Below are positions 44,356 through 52,622 of a stretch of DNA of 64,000 nucleotides, piece by piece; the first letter of the stretch is position 1; the number at the start of each line of letters is the position of its first letter. This DNA is from JAIQFL01 sp035295745 (GTDB lineage: Bacteria; Acidobacteriota; Terriglobia; Bryobacterales; Bryobacteraceae): positions 1 to 64,000 of the forward strand of contig DATGIL010000102.1 in the NCBI GenBank assembly GCA_035295745.1. The letters are read 5' to 3'. Below the pieces are notes generated by a model, which had not been told where the DNA came from, searched no databases, and worked only from the letters and a program-made list of their open reading frames with translations. Both the position numbers and the translations under genes were made by a program.

Positions 44356-45147
44356 ATGGAGCCCACGCCGATTTTTCTGAGCTGGTCAGGTACACGCAGC
44401 AAGATGCTCGCAGAAGCGTTAAGGGACTGGCTGCCGGACCTGGTTGTCGTGGCGAAGCCCTGGTTTTCCGAAAAAGACATCGATAAGGGGTTAAGGTGGA
44501 GCGATGAACTTGCTGGGCAGCTGTCGACATGCAATTTGGCGGTTGTTTGCGTTACCCCGGAGAATGCAGATTCGCCATGGTTGGTCTTCGAAGCCGGCGC
44601 ATTGAGCAAGTTACGGGATGCGAGAGTGTGGACATACGTGCTTGACGCTTCCGTTCCCAACGGCAGCCCACTGAGGCAGTTTCAGTACGCAGCCGCCGAC
44701 GAAGCCGGCACCAGAGATCTGGTTCGGTCGATTGGAAAGAAACTGCTGCCCGAAGATGGGCTGGCGAAGTTCTTGACTCGCCAGTTTGAGCGATGCTGGC
44801 CTGACTTCAATGCGGCGCTCGATGAAATCAGGAAGATAAGACCCCTTCTGCTTCCAGTTCAGGGCCGTTTCAGCGTGGAAGACATGCTTATGCGTGGCCC
44901 GCAACTACTTGCATATATTGGCGCGAACAGGGCCAGCGAAGATATCGTAGAGGCAGTTGTGGGCCGATTCGAGAGGACGCCACTCGCGGCCCAGTTGGGC
45001 CACGATCACCTAGCCGATGTAACTCGCCGAATCTTCAATCGGGACTTGCGCTCCGCCGAAGCGTTCCTCGACGGATTCGGGCTAAAACCGGAGTTGCAGG
45101 TCTCGCTAATTCTTCAGATTCTGTTCTATGGATCGTTCGAGCGTTGA
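44356..45147 (+). CDS. TIR domain protein
   Basis: A 263-residue protein. The N-terminal TIR domain (about 1-140) has the PIFLSWSGTRSKMLAEALRD start, the FSEKDIDKGLRWSDEL loop and SPWLVFEAGALSK, where Glu79 corresponds to the catalytic Glu of NAD+-cleaving TIR enzymes. The remaining 120 residues are mostly helical (FSVEDMLMRGPQLLAYIGAN, DVTRRIFNRDLRSAEAFL) with no match I can name. TIR proteins of this standalone type serve as NADase effectors or signal generators in several bacterial immune systems. I chose ATG 44356 directly before the first strand. Immune function is inferred from domain and neighbours. Confidence 0.88.
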   Translation: MEPTPIFLSWSGTRSKMLAEALRDWLPDLVVVAKPWFSEKDIDKGLRWSDELAGQLSTCNLAVVCVTPENADSPWLVFEAGALSKLRDARVWTYVLDASVPNGSPLRQFQYAAADEAGTRDLVRSIGKKLLPEDGLAKFLTRQFERCWPDFNAALDEIRKIRPLLLPVQGRFSVEDMLMRGPQLLAYIGANRASEDIVEAVVGRFERTPLAAQLGHDHLADVTRRIFNRDLRSAEAFLDGFGLKPELQVSLILQILFYGSFER

Positions 45148-45417
45148 CACCTTGAGAGATCAGCGGCGCCTCCTCCCTCATGAATCTCAAGGTACCGCAA
45201 GCGCCGATTGGTAGCGCATCGCACTGCAATGTTTGAGTGCGCCCCCGAGCGGATGGCGACGCGGAAATTGGTCGGCGGGTAGACGCCCGGCCCAGTTCTC
45301 GCTGATCGGCAGTGCACGTGTGGCGCGTGACTCGCTCCGAATTGTGGCAAGACCGTCGTGGCGGACAGAGGCGTTTGCCTGAGCGGAGGTAGAACGCGAA
45401 TATTCTGGGGAACACGA

Positions 45418-46307
45418 ATGGCGGACGCCGGACAGTTGGCACTGTTGTTGCACGATGGCTTAGATGCGTGGAATGCATGGCGCAAGCAGCATCAGGAGAT
45501 AGTTCCGAATCTGAAGGATGCCGACCTGATGAAGGCAGATCTTGCGGGGGGCAACGGAATTGGAGCCAATCTCTATCGGGCAAACCTACGGCGTGCGAAT
45601 CTGTTTGGGGCCAATCTTCAGGGCGTGAATTTGCGCGCGGCTGACCTGTCCCATGGGGAGCGCGGTTTCACGATATCGGCGACACCAATCTAAGCGGAGC
45701 CATCGGTCTGGAGTACTGCCGACAGACGGGACCGAGTGTGGTCGATCGCCAGACAATTTTGACGTCATGGGGCCATTACCGGTTGCTTTCCTGCGGGGCT
45801 ATGGCCTGCCTGAGACGCTCATCGAATACTTCCCTTCAATGGTTAATCGGTTAATCAACCCATAGAGTTATATTCCTGCGTCATCAGCTACTCCACGCGG
45901 GACGACGAATTCGTTGAGAGGCTTTATGGGATCTGCAGGCAAAACGGGGTCCGGTGCTGATTTACGCCGGAAGACCTGAAGATTGGCGACCGCTTCAGGC
46001 AACGCATTGATGATGCCATTCGGCTTCACGACAAACTGTTGATTGTCCTATCGGAGCATTCGGTGCGTAGCGCATGGGTGCGGGATGAGGTCGACCGTGC
46101 TATGAGCGTGGGCAGTGCGAGAACCGGACTGTACTTTTTCCGATTCGCCTCGATGACACGGTAATGGCGACAACCGAGGCGTGGGCGGTCTCGATCCGGC
46201 GGCAGAGGCATATCGGCTATTTTCATGATTGGAAGATCACGATGCGTATCAAAACGGATTCAAACGGCTCCTGCGGAACTTGAAGCCCGAAAAGGTGGGG
46301 AAGTAGG
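45418..46307 (+). pseudogene. Pentapeptide repeat-TIR protein, decayed
   Basis: From ATG 45418 a helical start (QLALLLHDGLDAWNAWRKQH) leads into pentapeptide repeats (ADLMKADLAGG, ANLYRANLRRANLFGANLQG, VNLRAADL). The frame then breaks near 45655, is lost again near 45775, and reads PVAFLRGYGLPETLIEYFPS in another frame. A second TIR domain follows: CVISYSTRDDEFVERLYG, then VRC-stop-FTPEDLKIGDRFRQ (a TGA where Trp is expected), LHDKLLIVLSEHSVRSAWVR with the catalytic-type region, and remnants to LKPEKVGK and a stop at 46307. Fusion of pentapeptides to TIR is a known architecture. Several stops and frame changes make it non-functional. Confidence 0.85.
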
Positions 46308-46530
46308 CAATGCGGGAGATCCCGCTGTGCCTGTGTCCAATCGACTGCATTTAAGGGCATCAGCCATACAATCCTGCTCTCCCTACAGTGCGTGACTCGA
46401 CCAAACTCGACCGGAGCACCATTGGCGGTGAAACCATCGGTAAACGCTGCGACTCTCGGCAATCCAATCGGTCATCGGCGGTCCAATCGTTGAGGGGCTC
46501 TCCCGAAATAACGTGAAGGTGCATCAGCCG

Positions 46531-47298
46531 CTACTTAGCGAGTTTCATTTTCGCCATCACCTCCAACAAGCGTTTCGCACAATTCCTCGCCTTTTCCGCG
46601 CTGTCGCACTCCGTGGCGTTTACCCGCTCAATGTGAACCCCTTCGTGTGCCAACATCGTAAGCCGGTTGTGCGCCTCGGCCGGCGTTTCATGGTGGACTG
46701 TGTCGCCGTCCACTTCGACCGCCATCATTATTCCGCCTTTGACGATCACAAAATCAGGCTCGATCCGCCGATAGCTTTCGCCGCCGCGGATAAACACGGG
46801 TAGCGGTGCGAACGATACGCCACTGGTTTTGAGAGCCTGGTAGAGTTCGATCTCGGGTTGCGATCGAAAAAGAAGTCCGTCAAATTCACGCGCCGCGATG
46901 TTATTGGAACGAACGCGACCTTGATTCGTAACCCCATTTCCTGCAACCCACGCCTTTGCCTTCTCCTGCCATCGGTCATCAGCGTACATTTGTGGGGCCA
47001 AAATGACGTTGTCCACATGCTCGCCAGGAGATCCTCGAAGCAGAGGCTGAATCTTGTCTAGAATGGCCTTCTCGAGTTCTTGCCGTTGGCTATCGTCGAA
47101 CTGGCAGTAAAGCCCAACCGGGACCTCCAGTCGGACCGCGTAGAAATTCTGTCCGCCGTCCCAATTGTCATAGCCCGTCTGTTCAATAGTGGCTTGCGCC
47201 TCCGCCAGCACGGCGACCTCTCTTGCCGCGCCGTCGGCGGCCAACAGGCGAGCGAGCGTGGCGAGCAGGGGACCGGCATTCTGAGAATCAAAAGGCAT
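46531..47298 (-). CDS. Putative defence nuclease: AbiJ-NTD-like domain plus PD-(D/E)XK domain
   Basis: A 255-residue protein. Residues 1-100 include TGYDNWDGGQNFYAVRLEVP (41-60) and a helix before VDNVILAPQM; this resembles the N-terminal sensor-like domain (AbiJ-NTD3 type) found ahead of effector domains in abortive-infection proteins. Residues 135-255 are a restriction-endonuclease-like fold: SQPEIELYQAL, Asp182 in PDFVIVKGG, then VEVDGD with Glu195 and Asp197 (E-x-D in place of E-x-K), then ETPAEAHNRLTMLAHEGVHI. The nuclease assignment is fairly sure, the N-terminal one less so. No methyltransferase lies nearby, so it is not a standard restriction enzyme. Confidence 0.75.
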   Translation of the reverse strand: MPFDSQNAGPLLATLARLLAADGAAREVAVLAEAQATIEQTGYDNWDGGQNFYAVRLEVPVGLYCQFDDSQRQELEKAILDKIQPLLRGSPGEHVDNVILAPQMYADDRWQEKAKAWVAGNGVTNQGRVRSNNIAAREFDGLLFRSQPEIELYQALKTSGVSFAPLPVFIRGGESYRRIEPDFVIVKGGIMMAVEVDGDTVHHETPAEAHNRLTMLAHEGVHIERVNATECDSAEKARNCAKRLLEVMAKMKLAK

Positions 47299-47429
47299 GT
47301 GAGTTCAGTCATCATGATAGGACACGGACACCTCGGCCATTAAGCCGGCGTAGAGCGTAGGCTCGGAAGTGCGGACCGCCTCTTCATTCGGAGAGTCCAT
47401 ATGCGGATATGGCCGATGCGGCTGCGTCA

Positions 47430-47805
47430 GGATTGTCGCCCACTCGGAGATTGGCTCCAAACGGCGCTCCGCCTACCCAAGCGCCCTTGCCTGCTGCTAG
47501 TGCTTCGCGTCAGGTGTCAGAATCAACTCCGGCAGCTTGAGATCTTTTCCGATGGTGAAGGTGTTGAGATTGATCTCTGAGGACTGATATCCGGCGAGGA
47601 CTGCGATCAGGCGGCAGGAGCCGGCCATCGGCTGATCGTTCACGTCCATCGATGTGCTGGGAAGCGCGCGCGCCACGTGATTAAACTCGTCGCGTTCCAC
47701 TTTGAGAAAATACCCACCCTTCTTGTTGGTGGTGGTCTGGCGGACCGGAGCCGCGCCGGGACAACTCATCTTGATCTCGACGGAGTGTCCTGGCGCCGCC
47801 CCTCC
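47430..47805. repeat. 376-bp direct repeat, right copy
   Basis: Partner of 43775-44150. This copy is embedded in the complete gene 47497-47904 and continues past the gene's 3' end by 67 bp, so the duplicated unit is the host gene's 3' part and its downstream flank. Confidence 0.9.
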
Positions 47806-47904
47806 CTGCATGTGAACCTGGCCATTCAGATACGTGACATCGGTCGCAAATGCGACGGAAACCATGGCAAGAGCCGCAATCGATAACGCCCTGACGCTGC
47901 TCAT
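47497..47904 (-). CDS. Small secreted protein with carboxypeptidase-regulatory-like fold
   Basis: A 135-residue exported protein: signal peptide MSSVRALSIAALAMVSVAFA, then TDVTYLNGQVHMQGGAAPGH and a beta-rich body (VEIKMSCPGAAPVRQTTTNK, GGYFLKVERDE, AGSCRLIAVLAGYQSSEI, LKLPELILTPDAKH). The pattern of a glycine-turn, a conserved Cys pair (one in MSCPG, one in GSCRL) and a final LPELIL strand fits the CarboxypepD-regulatory/transthyretin-like Ig folds common in Acidobacteria. Function unknown. A partial copy lies at 43842-44150. Confidence 0.78.
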   Translation of the reverse strand: MSSVRALSIAALAMVSVAFATDVTYLNGQVHMQGGAAPGHSVEIKMSCPGAAPVRQTTTNKKGGYFLKVERDEFNHVARALPSTSMDVNDQPMAGSCRLIAVLAGYQSSEINLNTFTIGKDLKLPELILTPDAKH

Positions 47905-47934
47905 AGCGGGAAATATCCCTCCGATTTCAGGATA

Positions 47935-49266
47935 TCACCGCGCTCTCCGGAGCCCGCGCGAACGGCTCCAATACAGGTACACGGGAACACCGGTCAGCAT
48001 GATCAGGAACGCGATGGCGCTATTGACCGGTGTCGTAACCACGGTGCTGGCCACGATGCCGATGCACGCCAGGGTGAAGAGGGCCGTAGTGTAAGGATGC
48101 CCGGGAGCCCGAAAGATGCCTTCCCCGCGTGACCCGTCGTCCTTGCGGCGAAACTGAAACAGAGACGCGGCTGCCAGTGCAAACGCGATGAAGTCCACTG
48201 ACACCTCATAGTTCAGGATCTGTTCGTATTTCCCGGAGCAGGCGATCACAGTAGCTGCCACTCCTTGCAGCAGGATTGCCACCACCGGGGCACCGGTGCC
48301 AGGCGAGAGCCAGCCGACACTGCGGAAAAACAGCCCGTCGCAGGCCATCGCATTGTAGACACGCGGCGCGGTGAGCATGCCCTGGCTGAGAAACCCGAGC
48401 GTCGAGACAGCAATTCCGACAGCGATCCAGAAAGCGCCGCGATCGCCCATCGCACGACGCATCACATCGGACGCGGGAGTGGCGGTATGGTCGAGGCCCT
48501 CGGGTCCCAGCACCTTGAGACAGACGACATTCACCGCCAGGTACAGCACCACGACTCCGATCACGCCGAGCACGATTCCGCGTGAAAGGTCGCGGCGCGG
48601 ATCGCGCATTTCGGCGGCGACGAACGTGGAGGTCTGCCATCCGCCGTAAGCGAAGCCCACGGGAATCATCGCCGCTCCCAGTGCGCCGAACAGGCCCAGA
48701 GACACCGGGCGATCCAACAGCGGCAGTGGATGAATGGTGCCGCCGCCCATGATGAAACCGAGCACCACCAGTGCCGCGATGGCGCCCGTCTTCATGAGCA
48801 TCAGGGCGCTTTGCACGTTGCTGCCGGCGCGTGCGCCCAGGCAATTGATCGCGGTGAGACCCAGCAGCACCACCGCGGCGATGGAACTATCGCTCCACGC
48901 AATTCCGCTGATCTCGCGAAAATAGCTCGCGAAGGTAATCGCCACCGCCGCCATTCCTCCGGTCTGCGTGACCAGAAGCAAGACCCATCCGTAGACGAAA
49001 GCCACCACCGGGTGGTAAGCCTCCCGCAAGTACACATACTGTCCCCCCGCGCCCGGCAATCGGGTGGCGAGTTCGGCCCAGATGAAGGCGCCCGCCATGG
49101 CGAGAGCGCCTCCCATTAACCAGACTCCGAGAATCAGAAAGGGCGTGTGCACATGGTGCGCGACGACGGAAGGATTGCGAAAGATGCCTGACCCGACGAT
49201 ACCGCCCATGACGATCATGATGGCGTCGAAGAGCCCAAGCTGGCGGCGAACCTGTGGCGAGTCCAA
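47935..49266 (-). CDS. APC family amino acid permease
   Basis: A 443-residue inner-membrane transporter with about 12 helices. The start LGLFDAIMIVMGGIVGSGIF contains the GxG(I/V)xGSGIF motif of helix 1 that binds the substrate alpha-amino and carboxyl groups in APC carriers. AELATRLPGAGGQYVYLREA and a C-terminal hydrophilic loop (FRRKDDGSRGEG) fit the LAT/AGT-like group. Probable substrate: amino acids; which ones cannot be said. Transcribed divergently from the TPR gene at 49391. Confidence 0.92.
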   Translation of the reverse strand: MDSPQVRRQLGLFDAIMIVMGGIVGSGIFRNPSVVAHHVHTPFLILGVWLMGGALAMAGAFIWAELATRLPGAGGQYVYLREAYHPVVAFVYGWVLLLVTQTGGMAAVAITFASYFREISGIAWSDSSIAAVVLLGLTAINCLGARAGSNVQSALMLMKTGAIAALVVLGFIMGGGTIHPLPLLDRPVSLGLFGALGAAMIPVGFAYGGWQTSTFVAAEMRDPRRDLSRGIVLGVIGVVVLYLAVNVVCLKVLGPEGLDHTATPASDVMRRAMGDRGAFWIAVGIAVSTLGFLSQGMLTAPRVYNAMACDGLFFRSVGWLSPGTGAPVVAILLQGVAATVIACSGKYEQILNYEVSVDFIAFALAAASLFQFRRKDDGSRGEGIFRAPGHPYTTALFTLACIGIVASTVVTTPVNSAIAFLIMLTGVPVYLYWSRSRGLRRAR

Positions 49267-49390
49267 GGCTGTAGACTATCATGTCCCCCGGCGTACGGTT
49301 CCCGGCGATTCTTGCACGTGTTACGCGTGACCAACGGGCTCGCCGTTCGTCTGAATCAATCAGTCAGGGGAAACGAACCGAGGCGCCATC

Positions 49391-51004
49391 GTGCCAGATA
49401 TCTGCGAGAACGAGCTTGTAACTGCACAGTTGGACCGCATCGTGAACGGTCCACCGTTGTCGTCCTCACCAAGTCTGTGCCGTTTTCTGCGCTACGTGGT
49501 CGAGGAAACCATTGGCGGCCGCAGCGGGTCGCTCAAAGAGTATTCGCTGGGGGTCGTTGTCTTTGAACGAGGCGACGAATTCGATCCGCGGTTAGACCCG
49601 ATCGTGCGGGTGCAAGCCCGCAACCTTCGCGTGCGTCTGGCACAGTATTATGCCGGTCCCGGAGCTAACGATCCGGTCATCATCGATCTTCCAAAGCGCA
49701 CGTATGTGCCCGTTTTCCGAATGGCTGAGTCGCCTGAGGCGGCGGCAGTGGAAGTACCGGCGGAAGTGGCACTGTCCGTTAATGGAACTCATTCCGAGGC
49801 AATCGCAACACCCGTCGCAGAAATCAAGTCCGACGTTGCGCGCGTGGAGCCGCCTGTCGAGCAGCCGTTAGTACCGGCGGAAGCCGCAGTGGCGCATGAG
49901 CCAGCGGCCGAGGCTCCGGCGCAGAGAGGCTGGCTGCCACCCGGGTGGGCTTCGATCACTGCGGCTGTGGTGCTGGCGGTTTTGGCCACTACTGCATTCT
50001 GGCGGGCTCGTCCCGTGGAGGGAGCTCATAAGGCTGCAGTTCACGAACCCGACCCGGGCGCGCAGGATCTTTACATCCGCGGCCGCTATCTGATGGATCG
50101 TGAGACCGAGGCGGCGCTGCGGGAAAGTATCGATGCCTTTAGCCAGGCCGTCAAGCGCGATCCGCAGTTCGCGCCCGCATACGCGGGTATGGCGGATGCC
50201 TACAACGAGTTGGCGCAGTTCGGCTACATCCCTCCCAAAGAGGGAATGGAGCAGGCGAGACATGCTGCCGAACAGGCGTTGAGTATCGATGCTTCGATGG
50301 CGGAAGGGCATGTGTCGCTGGCCGCGATCATCGAAGCCTACGATTGGAACTGGGCGGCTGCCGAGCGCGAATACCGGCGCGCTTTAGAGCTCAATCCCGG
50401 ACTGCCGCAAGCACATCTTTGGTACGGAATGTTTCTGCGCGACCAGGGACGTTTGCAAGAGGCTCTTCCGGAGATGCGGCGTGCGGCGCAACTCGAGCCC
50501 TTTTCCGTGTTTACCGCCGTTAACCTGGCACATGCCTACATGATGGCCGGCAACTACGCCGCAGCCGAGGAACAGGCGCGGCACGCGGCCAGCCTCGAGC
50601 CGGAGATGGTTTCGGCGGAAGTGCTCTTGTCGAATGCCTACCGGGCGCAGTCGAGAACTGCCGAAGCGGACGAGGCTCTCCTGCGGGCACTCCAGTTCTC
50701 GACGGGCAATCCGCACGCAATCTCCGTATTGGCCTGTGCTTTCGCCAGGCATGGCAAGAAGGACGAAAGCCAGCGGCTGTACCAACAATTGGAAAGCCTC
50801 GCGAAGCAGCGCTACGTTTCGCCATTCGATATGGGTTCCGTTTCGCTGGTCCTGGGAGACGAGAAGCGCGCGCTCGATCTGCTGGAGGAGGCATTCCGCC
50901 AGCGCTCGGCGGGGCTGATCTTCCTGCGCGACGCGAAGTTCGAAAATCTGCACCGCTCCGCCGGCTTCGATTCGTTGATCGAGAAGATGCACTTCGCGAG
51001 CTAA
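49391..51004 (+). CDS. Membrane-anchored TPR protein with N-terminal regulator-like domain
   Basis: A 537-residue protein. Residues 1-110 (QLDRIVNGPPLSSSPSLCRF, LRYVVEETIGGRSGSLKEYS, VRVQARNLRVRLAQYYAGPG, then LPKRTYVPVF) are the conserved cytoplasmic domain found at the start of many acidobacterial TPR and TolB-like proteins. An Ala/Pro/Glu-rich linker and one membrane helix (ITAAVVLAVLATTAFW, about 190-205) follow, then six or so TPR units (DPQFAPAYAGMADAYNELAQ, NPGLPQAHLWYGMFLRDQGR). It is likely to bind partners outside the cytoplasm; target unknown. Confidence 0.85.
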   Translation: MPDICENELVTAQLDRIVNGPPLSSSPSLCRFLRYVVEETIGGRSGSLKEYSLGVVVFERGDEFDPRLDPIVRVQARNLRVRLAQYYAGPGANDPVIIDLPKRTYVPVFRMAESPEAAAVEVPAEVALSVNGTHSEAIATPVAEIKSDVARVEPPVEQPLVPAEAAVAHEPAAEAPAQRGWLPPGWASITAAVVLAVLATTAFWRARPVEGAHKAAVHEPDPGAQDLYIRGRYLMDRETEAALRESIDAFSQAVKRDPQFAPAYAGMADAYNELAQFGYIPPKEGMEQARHAAEQALSIDASMAEGHVSLAAIIEAYDWNWAAAEREYRRALELNPGLPQAHLWYGMFLRDQGRLQEALPEMRRAAQLEPFSVFTAVNLAHAYMMAGNYAAAEEQARHAASLEPEMVSAEVLLSNAYRAQSRTAEADEALLRALQFSTGNPHAISVLACAFARHGKKDESQRLYQQLESLAKQRYVSPFDMGSVSLVLGDEKRALDLLEEAFRQRSAGLIFLRDAKFENLHRSAGFDSLIEKMHFAS

Positions 51005-51031
51005 CGGCCGCATCCGCGTTATGCTATTGGC

Positions 51032-51880
51032 TTGACGCCCCAACAGAAATCGGAACAGGAAAAGATACCACCGCGCGTTTCCGTGGTGGTGGTTTCGCGC
51101 AATCGGGAGGAGATGCTGCGGCGCTGCCTGGACTCGATCGAGAAGTCCGAAGGGCGCGAGAGGTTGCAGGTCATCGTAGTCGACAACGGTTCGTCCGACG
51201 GAAGCGCGGAACTGGACACACCTTTTCCCAACGTTCAATTCATCAAGCTGCCTAAAAACTTCGGTCTCACCAAGGCGTTAAATCTGGGATGGCGCGCCGC
51301 GGACGCCGAATACGTTTTTTTCCTGCACGACGACACCGAAGTTGATCCCGAGACGGTCGCGAAGTTGGCGGATCTGCTGGATGCGCATCCCGAGGCCTCG
51401 GCAGTGTGTCCGCTTTTAGTGGATGAGAAAGGGCACCCCGCGCCGCAGCTCGGAGATCTTCCTCCCACCGGCGAATGGAAGCCCGCGGCGCCAGCGTCGA
51501 GCGACCCCATGCCTGTGAAATACCCGCGTGGCGCTGCACTCATGATGAGGGTGATCTCGATTAAAGCGATCCGGCACATCGATGAACGCTACGGCCAATT
51601 CGGCGGTGACGCGGATCTGGCGACGCAGATCGGAGCGGCCTCGAAGAAGATTCTGCTGCTTCCCACCGTGAAGACGCTGCACCACGGGGGAAGGGAATAT
51701 ACTTCGTTCGAGAAGGCCGATTTTCTGCTCGCGCGTGCGGTGTTTCTGGGGAAGTACCAGGGCTTCGGAGCGGGCTTCCAGGCGAGGCTGGCGTCGATCT
51801 TCGGGCCTCTGCTCGGATTCCGCTTCGGAGTGTTGAAGTACACTCTCGCGGGGCAGAAAATCGACGGCACGCAGGCTTAA
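51032..51880 (+). CDS. Glycosyltransferase family 2
   Basis: A 282-residue GT-A fold enzyme. VSVVVVSRNREEMLRRCLDS begins the nucleotide-sugar domain; VIVVDNGSSDGS and FFLHDDTEVDPETV (metal-binding DxD-like DDD/DDT) are the donor site; YPRGAALMMRVISIKAIRHI and FGGDADLATQI match the acceptor side of rhamnosyl-type GT2 enzymes. No membrane helix, so probably a peripheral enzyme. The start is most likely TTG 51032, since no ATG lies before the first strand. Probable use in polysaccharide or glycolipid assembly; substrate unknown. Confidence 0.88.
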   Translation: MTPQQKSEQEKIPPRVSVVVVSRNREEMLRRCLDSIEKSEGRERLQVIVVDNGSSDGSAELDTPFPNVQFIKLPKNFGLTKALNLGWRAADAEYVFFLHDDTEVDPETVAKLADLLDAHPEASAVCPLLVDEKGHPAPQLGDLPPTGEWKPAAPASSDPMPVKYPRGAALMMRVISIKAIRHIDERYGQFGGDADLATQIGAASKKILLLPTVKTLHHGGREYTSFEKADFLLARAVFLGKYQGFGAGFQARLASIFGPLLGFRFGVLKYTLAGQKIDGTQA

Positions 51881-51888
51881 GGCGCCTT

Positions 51889-51982
51889 CACCGCGGAGAC
51901 GGGGAGGCGCGAAGAAACACGCGGAGAAGAAAAGTAAGGTTTTTCTCCGCGCTTATCTCTGCGTCTTCGCGCCTCCGCGGTG
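51889..51982. repeat. 94-bp nested palindrome
   Basis: CACCGCGGAG...CTCCGCGGTG at the ends, GAGGCGCGAAGA (51904-51915) with TCTTCGCGCCTC (51964-51975) inside, and CGCGGAGAA with TTCTCCGCG innermost. Together they can fold into one long hairpin. This resembles widely dispersed non-coding hairpin repeats of GC-rich soil bacteria. A partial, degraded copy is recognisable at about 52499-52535. Confidence 0.65.
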
Positions 51983-51990
51983 AGAAGCTT

Positions 51991-52063
51991 GTGAAAAATC
52001 CCACTGCCCCACGTATGGATGGGACATCGCTTGCTCACGCGCGCGGCTCGCAACGAGCCGCGC
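51991..52063 (+). repeat. GTGAAAAATCC / GCGCGCGGCTCGC dispersed repeat
   Basis: Same ordered blocks as in 5223-5610: GTGAAAAATCC, TGCCCC, TATGGATGGG, CATCGCTTGCTCACGCGCGC, GGCTCGCAA. Its end forms a 10-bp hairpin GCGCGGCTCG-CAA-CGAGCCGCGC (52041-52063). It adjoins the 94-bp palindrome and ends just before the TonB-like gene. Confidence 0.7.
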
Positions 52064-52099
52064 ACGTGAGGAGCCTCCGCGGTGTTATACGATGTGGCC

Positions 52100-52483
52100 A
52101 TGAGAGCCGTAGCGTGGCTGTTCGTCGCGATTGCCGCAGCTTCCGGGCAATCCTACTCCCCTGAGCGTCAGTTCGAATACCCGGTGGCCGGCTCGCAGGC
52201 GCCCGCTATTTTGAGGAAGGCGGAGCCCGAGTATACACAGGACGCGAAGAAGGCAGGGATTGAGGGAACTGCGATGGTGGCGGTGGAAGTCGGCTTGGAC
52301 GGGCGTGCGCACCGCATCCGGGTGGTGCGGGGACTGGGATACGGACTGGATGCCAAGGCCATGGATGCGGTTCGCCAGTTTCGCTTCCGTCCTGGAACCA
52401 AAAACGGCGTCCCCGTGGTGGTTCCAGCCACGATAGAGGTGAAATTCCGGCTCAGTGGGGCTGTGGCGCCAGTGAAGGTCTAA
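52100..52483 (+). CDS. Secreted TonB C-terminal domain protein
   Basis: A 127-residue protein with a signal peptide (MRAVAWLFVAIAAASGQS). The body is the TonB C-terminal fold: KAEPEYTQDAKKAGIEGTAM, VAVEVGLDGRAHRIRVVRGL and AMDAVRQFRFRPGTKNGVPV, ending VPATIEVKFRL. It lacks the N-terminal membrane anchor and Pro-rich spacer of true TonB, so it is a free periplasmic TonB-like domain, very common in Acidobacteria and of unknown role. ATG 52100 begins the leader; six upstream codons are optional. Confidence 0.88.
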   Translation: MRAVAWLFVAIAAASGQSYSPERQFEYPVAGSQAPAILRKAEPEYTQDAKKAGIEGTAMVAVEVGLDGRAHRIRVVRGLGYGLDAKAMDAVRQFRFRPGTKNGVPVVVPATIEVKFRLSGAVAPVKV

Positions 52484-52622
52484 CGAGGACTACGCCTCCG
52501 CGCGCGCCTCTGCGCATTCGTGCCTTCGCGGTGAATATGCTTGCCGTTCACCTTGGTTATACTTCGGCGCTTACCTTTCGAAATCTAGCGTTTGCGAGGC
52601 CAGTCCGGATAACATTGACCGC

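Noticed and set aside
46307..46530. Possible small gene between the decayed TIR gene and the nuclease gene
   Set aside because: No frame with a start signal or protein-like composition; treated as empty.
43775..47805. Reading the island as a prophage or integrative conjugative element
   Set aside because: No integrase, capsid, relaxase or replication gene lies between the repeats, and the unit is only about 4 kb.
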